Origin: Adhaeribacter aquaticus DSM 16391
GTDB taxonomy: Bacteria > Bacteroidota > Bacteroidia > Cytophagales > Hymenobacteraceae
Reading direction: 5' to 3'
NCBI RefSeq assembly: GCF_000473365.1
Contig: NZ_KI421517.1
Span: forward strand, 1,641,606-1,705,605
Length of the DNA stretch: 64,000 bases
Positions 36,250-45,656 of this stretch are shown here, piece by piece; the first letter of the stretch is position 1, and the number at the start of each line of letters is the position of its first letter. Both the position numbers and the translations under genes were made by a program. The notes under the pieces are model-generated. The model did not search any database. It saw only the letters and a list, made by a program, of their open reading frames with translations, and was not told the origin of the DNA.

Positions 36250-36405
36250 TTATCTCCAATAAAAATCAGTATAAATAATCCAATTTTCTGCTTCTGCTAA
36301 CCGTAAAATAACACAGCAGGTTGCTAATCTGATACGTGAAAGGATAAAACCGTGATATAGGTGTTCAATTGCGTTGGATTCTTCCTTAGTTTTTTCATAA
36401 TAGTC
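36250..36405 (-). pseudogene. possible transposase C-terminal remnant
   Basis: A 51-codon open fragment reads DYYEKTKEESNAIEHLYHGF and then LSRIRLATCC. It has no start and is bounded upstream by a stop. The DYE-K/R-T-x(3)-S-x-A pattern followed by a hydrophobic R-rich helix is reminiscent of the ends of IS5-type transposases. No inverted repeats or target duplications were found, so this is a weak call. Confidence 0.25.
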
Positions 36406-36407
36406 CT

Positions 36408-36440
36408 AAAAAGCTAATCATATTTTATGGTTAGCTTTTT
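36408..36440. terminator. hairpin, possible bidirectional terminator
   Basis: A 10-bp perfect stem (AAAAAGCTAA / TTAGCTTTTT) with a 13-nt loop lies between the transposase-like fragment and the candidate 36-aa ORF. The nearest annotated stop on the plus strand (dedA) is 300 bp away. Confidence 0.45.
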
Positions 36441-36552
36441 CTTTGGGTTAACTATCATAATTATAGATAACTTTAATAAGTGTGCTTTAATTAAATAAAG
36501 TGCTGCTGCTGTTGTAAACATGGTAACCTTACCTGAAATGGGCTGTTCTGAA

Positions 36553-36663
36553 TTAATATTTATAAATTCTTCTGTAAGAACGACTTCTGGCTTTCAAATC
36601 TATTAATTTGGTTACCACATAAGAAAAGCCAATCATCCCCGAAAACATTGTTATAATAACCAT
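36553..36663 (-). CDS. candidate small single-pass membrane protein (36 aa)
   Basis: ATG 36663 opens a 36-codon frame: a 20-residue hydrophobic helix (MVIITMFSGMIGFSYVVTKL) followed by a strongly basic tail (KARSRSYRRIYKY). This is the usual layout of bacterial small membrane proteins, with a positive-inside tail. No clear ribosome binding site or promoter is seen, and AT-rich DNA can give such helices by chance. A hairpin that could terminate it lies 113 bp downstream. Confidence 0.3.
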   Translation of the reverse strand: MVIITMFSGMIGFSYVVTKLIDLKARSRSYRRIYKY

Positions 36664-36832
36664 AATTATAATATTTAAACAAAGGTAAATGGCGACAGGG
36701 AGGCAGAAGAAATTATTAGATGAACCTGTAATTTTACACGGTTAATGCCCTAAAAGAGGAGTGTTTCTAGCGAAAAAAATAATAATGGTATAAGCCTAAA
36801 GCAATAACAGCCGGCAAGGATATACTTTAGGT

Positions 36833-37822
36833 TTAACTCATGTATAACCGTCCGCCTAATTCCTGAACAATACCAAAGGGCTCTTCCTTCAGGATCAGGA
36901 ATCCATCTAAATCAGCCTGATAAACACCTTCACAAAGCTGCATAGCCGACCAAATACCCAACGACGTTTCTACCATACAACCAACCATAGTCTTCAGGCC
37001 TGCCGCCTTGGCTTGCTCTAATATTCGCAGCCCATTCAGATAACCGCCGGCTTTCATTAATTTCATGTTTACTCCGTGAAACTGCTTTTTTAAAACCTCC
37101 ACCTCTATTTGGTTGGTTACTGATTCGTCGGCAAATAAATTATAAGGAGAATGTTTATGCAGGTGCACATACTCGTCGGTGCTAGAGGCGGGCATAGGTT
37201 GCTCCACAAAGGCTATGTTGTATTGCTTTAGCTTTTCTAAAAAAACCAGTAACTTCTCCGGATCTGTCCAAGCTTCATTGGCATCTATAATCAAGGGCCG
37301 GTGGCACACTCCCGCTACCTGCTTTATTAAATCCAGCCCCTCCTCCTCGTTTACCTTTACTTTTATAGAAGCAAACCGGTTTAGGTGGTTAGTTTTAATA
37401 AAATCAGCTACCGTTTCCGGATTCATGATTGGTAACGAAAAGGAAGTAGCCACACTGGCCGGTATATTAATACCTAAGAAATCGCCTACACTAAGTCCTT
37501 TTTGCTGACAGATGTAATGTATGTAAGCAGATTCAATAGCAAACCGGATGGCATTGGCTGGCGGATAAAGACTTAATAAAATTTGTAAATCTTCCAGGCT
37601 TCGGATCAATTCTAGGCCGTGGTCAATTAAATTATCAAACTGCTCCGTCAGGTTTTCAGCTGTTTCGTTATACCTAATATTGGGCGCTGCTTCCCCAATA
37701 CCCACGTGTTTCCGGTCAGCCACTCGTATAAACAAATTTGTTTTTATATCGGAGCTGTTGCGGGAAATCTTCCAGGTATATCGTAATTGCAATGGCTTTG
37801 CCTCAATGTGCCATCGGAGCAT
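36833..37822 (-). CDS. dipeptide epimerase (L-Ala-D/L-Glu epimerase type)
   Basis: This enolase-superfamily enzyme of 329 aa has all catalytic elements: the K154-x-K156 pair in ASIKVKVNEEEG, metal ligands D180 (LIIDANEAW), E207 (AFVEQPMP) and D232 (LFADES), and the opposing lysine block KLMKAGG at 254-260. Family members epimerise L-Ala-D-Glu from murein peptides to L-Ala-L-Glu for catabolism, but closely related sequences accept other dipeptides. A peptidoglycan-recycling role would fit with the NamZ gene elsewhere in the window, although the two are far apart. Confidence 0.9.
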   Translation of the reverse strand: MLRWHIEAKPLQLRYTWKISRNSSDIKTNLFIRVADRKHVGIGEAAPNIRYNETAENLTEQFDNLIDHGLELIRSLEDLQILLSLYPPANAIRFAIESAYIHYICQQKGLSVGDFLGINIPASVATSFSLPIMNPETVADFIKTNHLNRFASIKVKVNEEEGLDLIKQVAGVCHRPLIIDANEAWTDPEKLLVFLEKLKQYNIAFVEQPMPASSTDEYVHLHKHSPYNLFADESVTNQIEVEVLKKQFHGVNMKLMKAGGYLNGLRILEQAKAAGLKTMVGCMVETSLGIWSAMQLCEGVYQADLDGFLILKEEPFGIVQELGGRLYMS

Positions 37823-37979
37823 AAATCCTTCTCTTTATTCCAGGTAATACGGATGTATCACAAATATTGCAGGAATTTTACACTTTAAAGATTTATCTTA
37901 AAGAAAAAGCCACTTTATTTATTATAGAAATTTAGCATTCTCCCTAATATCCAAAATATCATTTAACCACAGATTCTTC

Positions 37980-37987
37980 TATCTTTG
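37980..37987 (+). promoter_or_regulatory. candidate -7 box of the symporter gene
   Basis: TATCTTTG fits TAnnTTTG exactly and lies about 90 nt upstream of the symporter ATG. No TTG box is found at the right distance, so it is weak. Confidence 0.3.
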
Positions 37988-38076
37988 CTTAATTTTTCTT
38001 ATCCTGAAATTATATAATACTGGTACCGAGAATTTATTTCTCTGTATTCCTGGTATTTTCATTCGAGTTGTGCTGC

Positions 38077-39462
38077 ATGAATCAAAAAAAATTATTACAA
38101 GGAGCCTTATTCATTTTATTTCTTTCTGCTTTAGTAACAGTACTTGCCAATAACTATGGTATTGTAGATTATACTATACCCTTAACTGCTCTTCGATGGG
38201 TGGGATTAGGGTTACTGGTTTTATACGGGTTAAAAAAACAATCCTTAACAACCTGGATTTTAATTAGTATGGCCATTGGGGCCGAAATTGGTTTCAGTTT
38301 CCCGGGATTTGCCACAGAGCTGAATGTATTAAGCAAAATGTTTTTACGGTTGGTTAAGACTATAATTGCACCACTTATCTTTGCCACCCTGGTAGTTGGT
38401 ATTGCCGGACATTCAAACCTGAAGCAGGTAGGAAAAATGGGTTTGAAAGCCCTGATCTATTTTGAGATTGTAACCACCCTGGCGTTATTTATTGGGGTGG
38501 CAGCGATAAATATTAGCCGGGCCGGCGAGGGTATTGAATTAAGAGCAACGGTACACGAAGAGATAGCCATACCTGAAAAGAAATCTGTAGGAGATATTTT
38601 GCTGCATATTTTTCCGGAAAACATTGCCAAATCAGTAGCCGAAGGAGAAGTATTACAGGTAGTAGTTTTTAGTATCTTGTTTGGTATTGCCCTGGCCATG
38701 CTGGCTGAAAACCGGCGAAAGCCTTTGCTTTCTGTAACCGAAAGCCTGGCCGAAACCATGTTTAAATTTACCAATATTATTATGTTGTTTGCTCCCATTG
38801 CGGTGGGTGCTGCCATTGCTTATACCGTTGGACATATGGGTTTTGGCATCTTGGTAAACCTCTTTAAATTATTAGCCACTCTTTACGTTGCTTTAATAGC
38901 ATTCATTTTACTGGTTTTATTGCCGGCAGCACTTTTATTCCGAATTCCGGTAGTAAAATTTGTAAAAGCCATGACCGAACCAGTCTCCATTGCTTTTGCG
39001 ACTACCAGCTCCGAGGCGGCGCTACCCCGTGCCATGGAAGCCATGGAATCTATTGGAGTACCTCGTAAAATTGTGGCTTTTGTTATGCCCATGGGCTATA
39101 GCTTTAACTTGGATGGCACAACCCTTTACCTTTCTCTGGCCTCCATATTTGTGGCTCAGGCAGCGGGTATTGATATGCCATGGGAACAACAACTTTTAAT
39201 GGTTCTTACCCTCATGCTAACCAGCAAAGGAGTAGCAGGCGTTCCGCGGGCTTCACTGGTTATTTTATTGGGAACTGCTGCTTCATTTAATTTACCTGTA
39301 GAGCCAATTTTTATTATATTGGGAATAGACGAGTTGATGGATATGGCCCGCACCGCCACCAATGTTATTGGCAACTGTTTAGCATCGGCCATTGTGGCCC
39401 GTTGGGAAGGTGAATTTAATGACAACCCTACTCCTATTCAGGAGCATGTAACCGAGATATAG
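38077..39462 (+). CDS. dicarboxylate/amino acid:cation symporter (DAACS family)
   Basis: This inner-membrane secondary transporter of 461 aa resembles GltP/GltT/DctA. Eight main helices and two re-entrant hairpins can be traced. HP1 reads FATTSSEAALPRAME, TM7 carries the cation-site motif SFNLDGTTLYL, and HP2 reads TSKGVAGVPRASLVIL. The TM8 substrate helix DMARTATNVIGNCLAS has the conserved D, R and N. Substrates are probably glutamate, aspartate or C4-dicarboxylates with Na+ or H+. I use ATG 38077 (MNQKKLLQG) rather than an in-frame TTG at 38068. Compared with GltP there is an extra N-terminal hydrophobic stretch (about 1-50). Confidence 0.93.
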   Translation: MNQKKLLQGALFILFLSALVTVLANNYGIVDYTIPLTALRWVGLGLLVLYGLKKQSLTTWILISMAIGAEIGFSFPGFATELNVLSKMFLRLVKTIIAPLIFATLVVGIAGHSNLKQVGKMGLKALIYFEIVTTLALFIGVAAINISRAGEGIELRATVHEEIAIPEKKSVGDILLHIFPENIAKSVAEGEVLQVVVFSILFGIALAMLAENRRKPLLSVTESLAETMFKFTNIIMLFAPIAVGAAIAYTVGHMGFGILVNLFKLLATLYVALIAFILLVLLPAALLFRIPVVKFVKAMTEPVSIAFATTSSEAALPRAMEAMESIGVPRKIVAFVMPMGYSFNLDGTTLYLSLASIFVAQAAGIDMPWEQQLLMVLTLMLTSKGVAGVPRASLVILLGTAASFNLPVEPIFIILGIDELMDMARTATNVIGNCLASAIVARWEGEFNDNPTPIQEHVTEI

Positions 39463-39482
39463 CCTTCCTTTTAATAAAGATT

Positions 39483-39536
39483 AAACAATAAAAAGCTACT
39501 GGTTAATTTTAAATTACCAGTAGCTTTTTATTGTTT
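39483..39536. terminator. bidirectional terminator, 21-bp stem
   Basis: A perfect 21-bp stem with a 12-nt loop sits between the convergent symporter and T9SS-protein genes. Arm: AAACAATAAAAAGCTACTGG plus T. It lies 20 nt after one stop and 14 nt after the other, with A/T tracts on both ends. Confidence 0.93.
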
Positions 39537-39550
39537 AATAGATAGGGTCT

Positions 39551-41194
39551 TTACTTTTTCATAAAAGTTTTACTCTCTTTTTTACCATCCTTCACTAATA
39601 TCAAATAATAAGTTCCGGTAGCCAGCTTCTGAGTTGGTACTGTTAAAGTATAAATACCAGCTGGTTCCTGTTGTTCCAGCACTATCTGTCCCGAACTATT
39701 TATCACCTGGATTTGGTAGGTACTATTGGGAGAGGATTTGTCTAAATTTACTGTTAGTTCATCCATAACCGGGTTCGGATAAATCTTCATTGAATTAAGA
39801 CTAGTAACCTTTCTGTTCACTGCTAATATGGGCGAGTAAGAAATGGTACCATCCCAATCCAGTTGCTTTAATCGGTAATAAACCAGACCAGCCATAGGAT
39901 TATTGTCGGTATAGGTATATTGATGCTCTTGATGTGTGGTTCCATTACCTTTTAGGCTGGCAATCGATTCAAAAGCACCTGCTTCGTTTAAACTTCTTTG
40001 TACTTCAAACTTTTCATTATTTATTTCTGAAGCAGTGGCCCAGCTTAATAATACTCCTTTCGGTTCTGATTTAGCACGGAAAAATAATAAAGTTACGGGT
40101 AGGGTCTGAGGAACACCTAATGAAAGATTCTCAGTATTGTTATCATAGCCTTTTGTATTATAATTGTAAGGATTACTAACCCAAGCGCCACCATTTGCTT
40201 GCCGGGTATTTAGCAAGTTAAAGGATAAGGAATGATTATTTCCTTCTTCCAATGATTCTGTAATACCAATATCCTGGCTGGTAGTACCAGCGGCCGGCCC
40301 AGAAGTAGCGGTAATTGTGCCGCCATAGGAAATAAATTGTATTAAATCTGTTCCTGAACTTAGGCTTAAGCCACCCCTGCCATCAACCAAACCAACCGGA
40401 ATATCCAGATAATATATTCTGTCATTGCCATAAACAGCCGTTTCATGCGAAAGAAAAGCGTTTAAAGGAAATGAATTGTAAACACTGCCGCCAGCATTAT
40501 ATAACGACAGGGTTGAAGAACTTAATTGGCTATAATCTTTGGGTGCAATAACTTCAACAAAACCTGTTTTAGAAACGGTTGAATTTGCATAATGGAATTC
40601 ATTAATTTTAAGTTTAGGCACTACACTCCCAAACAAAAACACGTTATCTACTTTATACGCTCCTCTGCCATCTGGAGCAGCAAAGCCATAAATCCTGAAA
40701 GTAATGGTAGCCCCAACTTCTGTTTTAATATCGGTAAAATCCCAGACTGTCTCGGTATTTTCTACTGAAGAATCAAAATCTAAATAATCCGTGGTAAAAT
40801 CTCCGGAGGCATTATGTGCCACCCGTATTTTAGAAGGCCCGGCATTACTCCTGGAATTGGTAAAACTTAATCTAGACAGATTGAGGCTATAACCTGGGTG
40901 AGCCGTAACTTTAAACTCAATAAAAGTAGAATAGGTGTTGGCAGTAGTACTCCAGTTTCTAGAATTTAGCACATCATTACCAAAATTATAATTAACCCCT
41001 ACTCTGGTAAAATCTGAGAAAGTAGCATGAGCCGGTTGGCTGGTAATCTTGTTGTTCTGATTATCAATAGCAGTGGTGCCTGTAAATTCGTATTTGCCTA
41101 ATTGGGCAAAAGAGAAAAATGGTGTAATAAAAAGTAATAATAAGAAGCTAAGCTTAACTGAAACATTCGATTCAACAAATTGTAGATACTTCAT
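39551..41194 (-). CDS. T9SS type A sorting domain protein, lamin-tail-like
   Basis: This 547-aa protein is probably secreted or surface-attached by the type IX system. The signal peptide ends at FFSFAQ. Residues about 30-180 form a beta-sandwich (jelly-roll-like: FIEFKVTAHPGYSLNLSRLS). A lamin-tail-like segment begins at LKINEFHYANSTVSKTGFVE. A linker common in such proteins follows (GVLLSWATASEINNEKFEVQ). The C-terminal sorting domain (about 470-547) has IYPNPVMDELTVNL, then SGQIVLEQQ and LATGTYYLILVKDGKK. The cargo's activity is unknown; no enzymatic motif is seen. Confidence 0.88.
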   Translation of the reverse strand: MKYLQFVESNVSVKLSFLLLLFITPFFSFAQLGKYEFTGTTAIDNQNNKITSQPAHATFSDFTRVGVNYNFGNDVLNSRNWSTTANTYSTFIEFKVTAHPGYSLNLSRLSFTNSRSNAGPSKIRVAHNASGDFTTDYLDFDSSVENTETVWDFTDIKTEVGATITFRIYGFAAPDGRGAYKVDNVFLFGSVVPKLKINEFHYANSTVSKTGFVEVIAPKDYSQLSSSTLSLYNAGGSVYNSFPLNAFLSHETAVYGNDRIYYLDIPVGLVDGRGGLSLSSGTDLIQFISYGGTITATSGPAAGTTSQDIGITESLEEGNNHSLSFNLLNTRQANGGAWVSNPYNYNTKGYDNNTENLSLGVPQTLPVTLLFFRAKSEPKGVLLSWATASEINNEKFEVQRSLNEAGAFESIASLKGNGTTHQEHQYTYTDNNPMAGLVYYRLKQLDWDGTISYSPILAVNRKVTSLNSMKIYPNPVMDELTVNLDKSSPNSTYQIQVINSSGQIVLEQQEPAGIYTLTVPTQKLATGTYYLILVKDGKKESKTFMKK

Positions 41195-41676
41195 ATATGT
41201 TAGAGATTGATTGCTTCTTTAAGGCATACCCCTTTTACAGCAGACACCATTACTGATAATCAGGTAGTTGGCAATAAAATTTAAAGAGGTAAATGATTGA
41301 ACAGGTACTTTAGTTCATTTTAGAAAAAATAAATCGTCATTCATTTCAGGAATGTTTGGAGCACAAAAGCATGATAGAAGCGCCTCTGGAGATGACTTTG
41401 GTTAATTGCGGAAGCCTTATTTTTAAATACCTGGCACAATTTATAACCCTGATACTGATTCGAACAGGCTAAAAAAGATAAGTTATTGACAATACAACAA
41501 CTGCCAAAAAGGAAAATACTTAAAAAGAAGCTGGTCAAACAAGGCGAGACACCTGGTAAAGAAAGGTTTAAAGAGGGAGAATTTTTATTCAGGTAATTTT
41601 CTAAAACTACCTTAATTTTTCTTTAGTAAAAGCCAACCTGCTATTTGCCTAATCTAGAAGATCGGGGAAAGGCAAC
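41195..41676. other. intergenic region, no supported gene
   Basis: This 482-bp stretch is upstream of the T9SS-protein gene and must hold its promoter, though no exact TTG/TAnnTTTG pair is visible. A 65-codon frame at 41341-41538 (minus) has a cysteine-rich, low-complexity composition and no partner signals, so I do not call it. Confidence 0.5.
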
Positions 41677-41868
41677 TTAGGCTTGTGCTTTTTTTATTTC
41701 TTTCAGGCGAAGTTCAACCCGATGTTTTATAAGCTTGTATTTTATTATCAACTCCGGGTTATCGGTACGTTTAAACAAGTAGCGCAGGTAAATAAGCTTT
41801 TCCTCACACTCTGCAAAGCCCAGCTTCTCTATATCCTCTTTCCGAATTTTTAGGCTACTTTCTAACAT
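41677..41868 (-). CDS. small hypothetical helical protein (63 aa)
   Basis: A 63-aa charged protein (LKIRKEDIEKLGFAECEEKL, then LIKHRVELRLKEIKKAQA) is predicted to be two or three amphipathic helices. Its composition is protein-like and unlike the surrounding noncoding DNA, which supports a real gene. No motif is recognised. It stands alone between gene-free stretches of 482 and 518 bp. Confidence 0.5.
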   Translation of the reverse strand: MLESSLKIRKEDIEKLGFAECEEKLIYLRYLFKRTDNPELIIKYKLIKHRVELRLKEIKKAQA

Positions 41869-42386
41869 TTAATTTTACAATACCTGATAATACAAAGTAA
41901 AAGTGTATTTCTCTTTTCTGAAAATGAATTTTAAAAAATTTTACCCGCTTAACTAAACTTCTATAAATTATTCATTCATGACAGATAAATTGAATAAAAT
42001 GATCTAAAGAGATTAGGCTAATATATTTAATAAATAAACGACTTCCTGTCTGTTACTTTAATTAAATATTAGGTTCTATAAATATAAGTAACATTTACCA
42101 AAATTCAATCCTCTATCAACCAATTAAAACTGGGAATAGATAAATTTCATTACGTGATGGTTTTTGAATCAAAATAAAGATTTAACTACATTAAAAAGAT
42201 TTCAGAATAACAAAATAATAATGCCTTTCCCGCCATGCCTGGTATCCTAAAAAAAGGCTCAATTTAAAAAGCAGTTACACCTGAATAATCTTCTAAATTT
42301 TCTATTTAGGGCATGTACCTAATTACCTTCATTTAGAGTATAATCGGGTACAAGAATCAAATAACTGCGGCCAGTTATAAAAATAT
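41869..42386. other. intergenic region, no gene seen
   Basis: This 518-bp, very AT-rich region lies between the small 63-aa gene and the GAF-domain gene, which are divergent. It presumably holds both promoters. No clear promoter pair, repeat or RNA gene was found. Confidence 0.5.
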
Positions 42387-44708
42387 ATGAAGAGTTCTGA
42401 CTTTAGATTAAGCTATACTGAGTTTCCTTTTAAATCAAATTTATGTTTTGAACCCATAATTAATTATTGGGAAACCAAAATTAACGATGATAATAAAGGT
42501 ATATCCCGCTTTGCTAAAGAAATAACCCGACAGTTACAACAGGCGCCAGATTTACAGAAAGTCATAAATGACACTTTGTTGCTAAACAAATTCGAAGATT
42601 TAGTAGAACTTTTAATGACGGCCGTTTTTCCTCCTGCTTCCTGGGACTCTCAGATAAGTGGAGCACTTATTCCCTTTCAGCATTTAAGCTTTTATGAAAC
42701 CCCCAGATTTCGGGAAATATTCCTGACAGATGGAAATATTCTGAAACGGCCACTGAACATGGATAAACAAGCAATGGTTTTTTTTAAGACCCGGCTTGCC
42801 TTGTTAGTAATACTGGAACAAGTATATCAGGTACCCGTTCCCGACGAAGAAGCTACCATTTTTACCGTACCAGATTACCAGTTGGGGCTTTACCGACATT
42901 ATAAAGTCTCTTTTAACCTAACCTTTTTACAGGTAAAATCTATTGGACAACCACGAGAATTAAGTACCGCTGATATTCAGTTATTACTTAGCAATATGCA
43001 AAACCTGGATTTATGGCTGGAATACTTACGCCCGGAGAACTTTGAGTTTGAAGGATTTTATGTAATGGACTTGGTAGATGTAACAGAACAGGAAACGCTA
43101 TCGGCCATAAAACTGGACTTACTGGAAAAGGATGTTTTGGTGGCGGCTGACCGGTTTGAACAATTGCAGGAAAAAATCCGCATCTTTTTTGGCCGGCCGC
43201 ATTTGCAATTGGGAGTAGCTGCTTTTAATAAAAAGAAAAATACCTTCGTTAACTTTGGCCGGAAAATAAATCACAGCTTTCTAATACCCCAAACCGAAGA
43301 CCCAACCACCTCCATTATTTTTAAAGCAATATATGATAAACTGATAGAAGTACGCGACCCAATGGTAATAGAAGATATTACCAATTCGGTTTTACCGGAT
43401 GGGGTAGCAGAAAAAATTCAGCGAATGGGTTTAAATAGCATAATTCTGGCCTTACTTCGCTACGGAGACGAAATTTTGGGTATCATTGAGTTAGGATCCC
43501 CTTATCCACGCGACCTGAACAGTTTTTCATTGGGGAAAATTGAACAATTTTTGCCCCACTTTGAAGCCGCTGTAAAACGCAATGCGGAAGATTTAGAAAG
43601 CCGGATTCAATCAGTAATAAAAGATAAGTTCACAACCATTCACCCGGTACTGGAATGGCGCTTTAAAGATGCGGCCTCCAATTATTTAGAGAAACAGGAA
43701 GCAGGTGAACCTACCGAAATAGAACCCATTGTATTTCATGATGTGTATCCGCTATATGGAGTTTCCGATATCCGAAGCTCCTCTGTTGAACGGAACATGG
43801 CCATTCAGGCCGATTTAATAGAACACCTACGTTTAGTGGAGAAAGTACTAAAACAAGCTGGCAATCTGGTTTCTTTACCGGTTTTGGACGAATTAAATTT
43901 TTATGTATCTAAAAGCTTAAAGAAACTCCGGAAAGGAATTTTATCAGAAGACGAAGCCGGAATTTTAGAGGTGGTTAAAAAACATGTTGAGCCCTTATTC
44001 AATTATTTGGAAAAAAATACGGCATCACTAGCTCCGGTTATAGCATCTTACTGGAATGCCATGGACCCTAACTTAGGCATTTTGTACAAACGCAGAAAAT
44101 ACTTTGAAGAAAGCCTGACGAAGATAAATGAAACTATCTCAGAATACCTGGAACAGGAAGAAGCCAAAGCGCAGCAAATGTACCCGCATTACTTTGAAAA
44201 ATATAAAACAGATGGGGTAGAATTTAATATCTATGTAGGGGCCTCTATTGTAGAAAACCGGTATTTCGATATGGTTTTCTTGCGGAATTTACGTCTGTGG
44301 CAACTTAAAACCATGTGCGAAATTGCCAGACGTACCGCTGCTTTAAAACCAACCTTGAGTTTACCTTTAGATACCACGCAGTTAATTCTTATTTATAGTC
44401 AGCCGCTGGCTATCCGGTTCCGGCGCGATGAGCGCAAATTTGATGTAGACGGCGCGTATAATATTCGGTACGAAATTATTAAAAAGCGGATTGATAAAGC
44501 CACTGTTTTGGGCACTAAAGAACGTCTTACTCAACCGGGTACCGTAGCCATTGTGTATGCCCAGGGTCGCGAAGCAAACGAATACAAAGGCTACATAGAA
44601 TATTTACAAACTGTAGGCATGATAACCGCGCAAGTAGAAGACCTGGATTTAGAAGAATTGCAGGGTGTAAGTGGTTTAAAAGCTTTACGGGTGCATATTA
44701 AACCTTAA
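42387..44708 (+). CDS. large GAF-domain protein of unknown function (773 aa)
   Basis: This is a cytosolic protein without signal peptide or membrane spans. The N-terminal 300 residues match no domain I know (it opens FRLSYTEFPFKSNLCFEPII). A GAF-like domain lies at about 320-410 (NSIILALLRYGDEILGIIEL, then IEQFLPHFEAAVKRNAEDLE). The C-terminal half is helical, with a possible coiled coil near 570-600 (YFEESLTKINETISEYLEQE). No kinase, cyclase or DNA-binding output domain is seen. It could be a scaffold or signal-binding protein. It is convergent with a PAP2 gene 3 bp away. Confidence 0.75.
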   Translation: MKSSDFRLSYTEFPFKSNLCFEPIINYWETKINDDNKGISRFAKEITRQLQQAPDLQKVINDTLLLNKFEDLVELLMTAVFPPASWDSQISGALIPFQHLSFYETPRFREIFLTDGNILKRPLNMDKQAMVFFKTRLALLVILEQVYQVPVPDEEATIFTVPDYQLGLYRHYKVSFNLTFLQVKSIGQPRELSTADIQLLLSNMQNLDLWLEYLRPENFEFEGFYVMDLVDVTEQETLSAIKLDLLEKDVLVAADRFEQLQEKIRIFFGRPHLQLGVAAFNKKKNTFVNFGRKINHSFLIPQTEDPTTSIIFKAIYDKLIEVRDPMVIEDITNSVLPDGVAEKIQRMGLNSIILALLRYGDEILGIIELGSPYPRDLNSFSLGKIEQFLPHFEAAVKRNAEDLESRIQSVIKDKFTTIHPVLEWRFKDAASNYLEKQEAGEPTEIEPIVFHDVYPLYGVSDIRSSSVERNMAIQADLIEHLRLVEKVLKQAGNLVSLPVLDELNFYVSKSLKKLRKGILSEDEAGILEVVKKHVEPLFNYLEKNTASLAPVIASYWNAMDPNLGILYKRRKYFEESLTKINETISEYLEQEEAKAQQMYPHYFEKYKTDGVEFNIYVGASIVENRYFDMVFLRNLRLWQLKTMCEIARRTAALKPTLSLPLDTTQLILIYSQPLAIRFRRDERKFDVDGAYNIRYEIIKKRIDKATVLGTKERLTQPGTVAIVYAQGREANEYKGYIEYLQTVGMITAQVEDLDLEELQGVSGLKALRVHIKP

Positions 44709-44711
44709 TAT

Positions 44712-45440
44712 TTAGTTATTTCGGTGAGAAGATTCCACCGGACTTTCATCCATTACATCAGTAGCTTTACGGGCATATTTAGGTTCCAGGCGGCGTAGCA
44801 ACAAAATACTAATAATTAAGAAGATAAAACCTGCTGCCCAACCCGCTACTACATCACTGGCGTAGTGCACATGTAAATAAATCCGGCTAAAGCCAATTAA
44901 AATTATCCAAATAAATAATAACCCAGATAAAACCCAACGCCAAAACAAGGAGCGAATATTGGTCCAGACCAAATATATTAACAAACCATAAAAAGCACCC
45001 CCTATCATGGCATGACCACTGGGAAAGCTCAGTCCCGATTGTTCGTAAAAAGCTGTTTCTGGCCGGGGCCGGTTAAACCAAGCTTTCATGCCCTGATTTA
45101 AGGCAGAACTACCAGCTGAAATTACCGGCACTTTTAAGGCATACCAACGGTGTTTTTTAAATACTAAAAATAAAGCTGCCAACCCTAAAGAACCATAAAT
45201 TAAAAAATCTTTAGAAGCAAAAAACGTTACAAACTTAAAAAAAGAAGTGCGGGCTGGAGTGGTATGGGCTTCGGCAAAAGAAAAAGCAACTGCATCAAGT
45301 GCTTGGTTCTGATCAATAAAAACCAATTTTGCTATATACAAAAATATAAATACACTTACTACGGCTACCCCGGCTAAAACCGCCAGTTCTAGACCAATCA
45401 AAGTAAAAACGGCAATTACTTTTTTAAACACTTCAGACAT
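44712..45440 (-). CDS. PAP2 family phosphatase, paralogue A
   Basis: This membrane lipid phosphatase of 242 aa has six predicted helices and all three PAP2 motifs: KAWFNRPRPE (KxxxxxxRP), SFPSGHAM (PSGH), and SRIYLHVHYASDV (SRxxxxxHxxxD). Likely substrates are undecaprenyl pyrophosphate or phosphatidylglycerol phosphate, facing the periplasm. It is about as long as paralogue B at 47710 and clearly homologous along its length. A TATTTTTG -7-like box lies at 45473-45466 on the minus strand, 25 nt upstream of the ATG. Confidence 0.92.
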   Translation of the reverse strand: MSEVFKKVIAVFTLIGLELAVLAGVAVVSVFIFLYIAKLVFIDQNQALDAVAFSFAEAHTTPARTSFFKFVTFFASKDFLIYGSLGLAALFLVFKKHRWYALKVPVISAGSSALNQGMKAWFNRPRPETAFYEQSGLSFPSGHAMIGGAFYGLLIYLVWTNIRSLFWRWVLSGLLFIWIILIGFSRIYLHVHYASDVVAGWAAGFIFLIISILLLRRLEPKYARKATDVMDESPVESSHRNN

Positions 45441-45656
45441 GCCTTTCTATTCTTTTATGCTTTCACAAAAATATATGTAATACTTATTTTTAGAATTTAT
45501 GGATAAGCAAAAAGCAGATAATTGTTTAAAAGAAGAATTATATTTATGGAAGTAGCCATAAATTTTAAAAGCATATAGTAATTTAGTAACCTGAAAATAG
45601 GTAGTACCTAAAATAAACTATTTTATATATTTTTTTTAGATACTGGAATAAAGGAT

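Larger units (their letters stand above)
36103..36832. other. gene-poor region with remnants
   Basis: This 730-bp AT-rich stretch between dedA and the epimerase gene holds no normal-sized gene. On the minus strand it has a candidate 36-aa membrane-protein ORF (36553-36663), a hairpin with A/T flanks (36408-36440), and an open fragment that faintly resembles a transposase C-terminus (36250-36405). The rest is unexplained. Confidence 0.5.

Noticed and set aside
41341-41538. 65-codon minus-strand frame with a hydrophobic start
   Set aside because: Cysteine-rich, AT-driven composition, no ribosome binding site and no homology pattern; it lies in the upstream region of the T9SS-protein gene.
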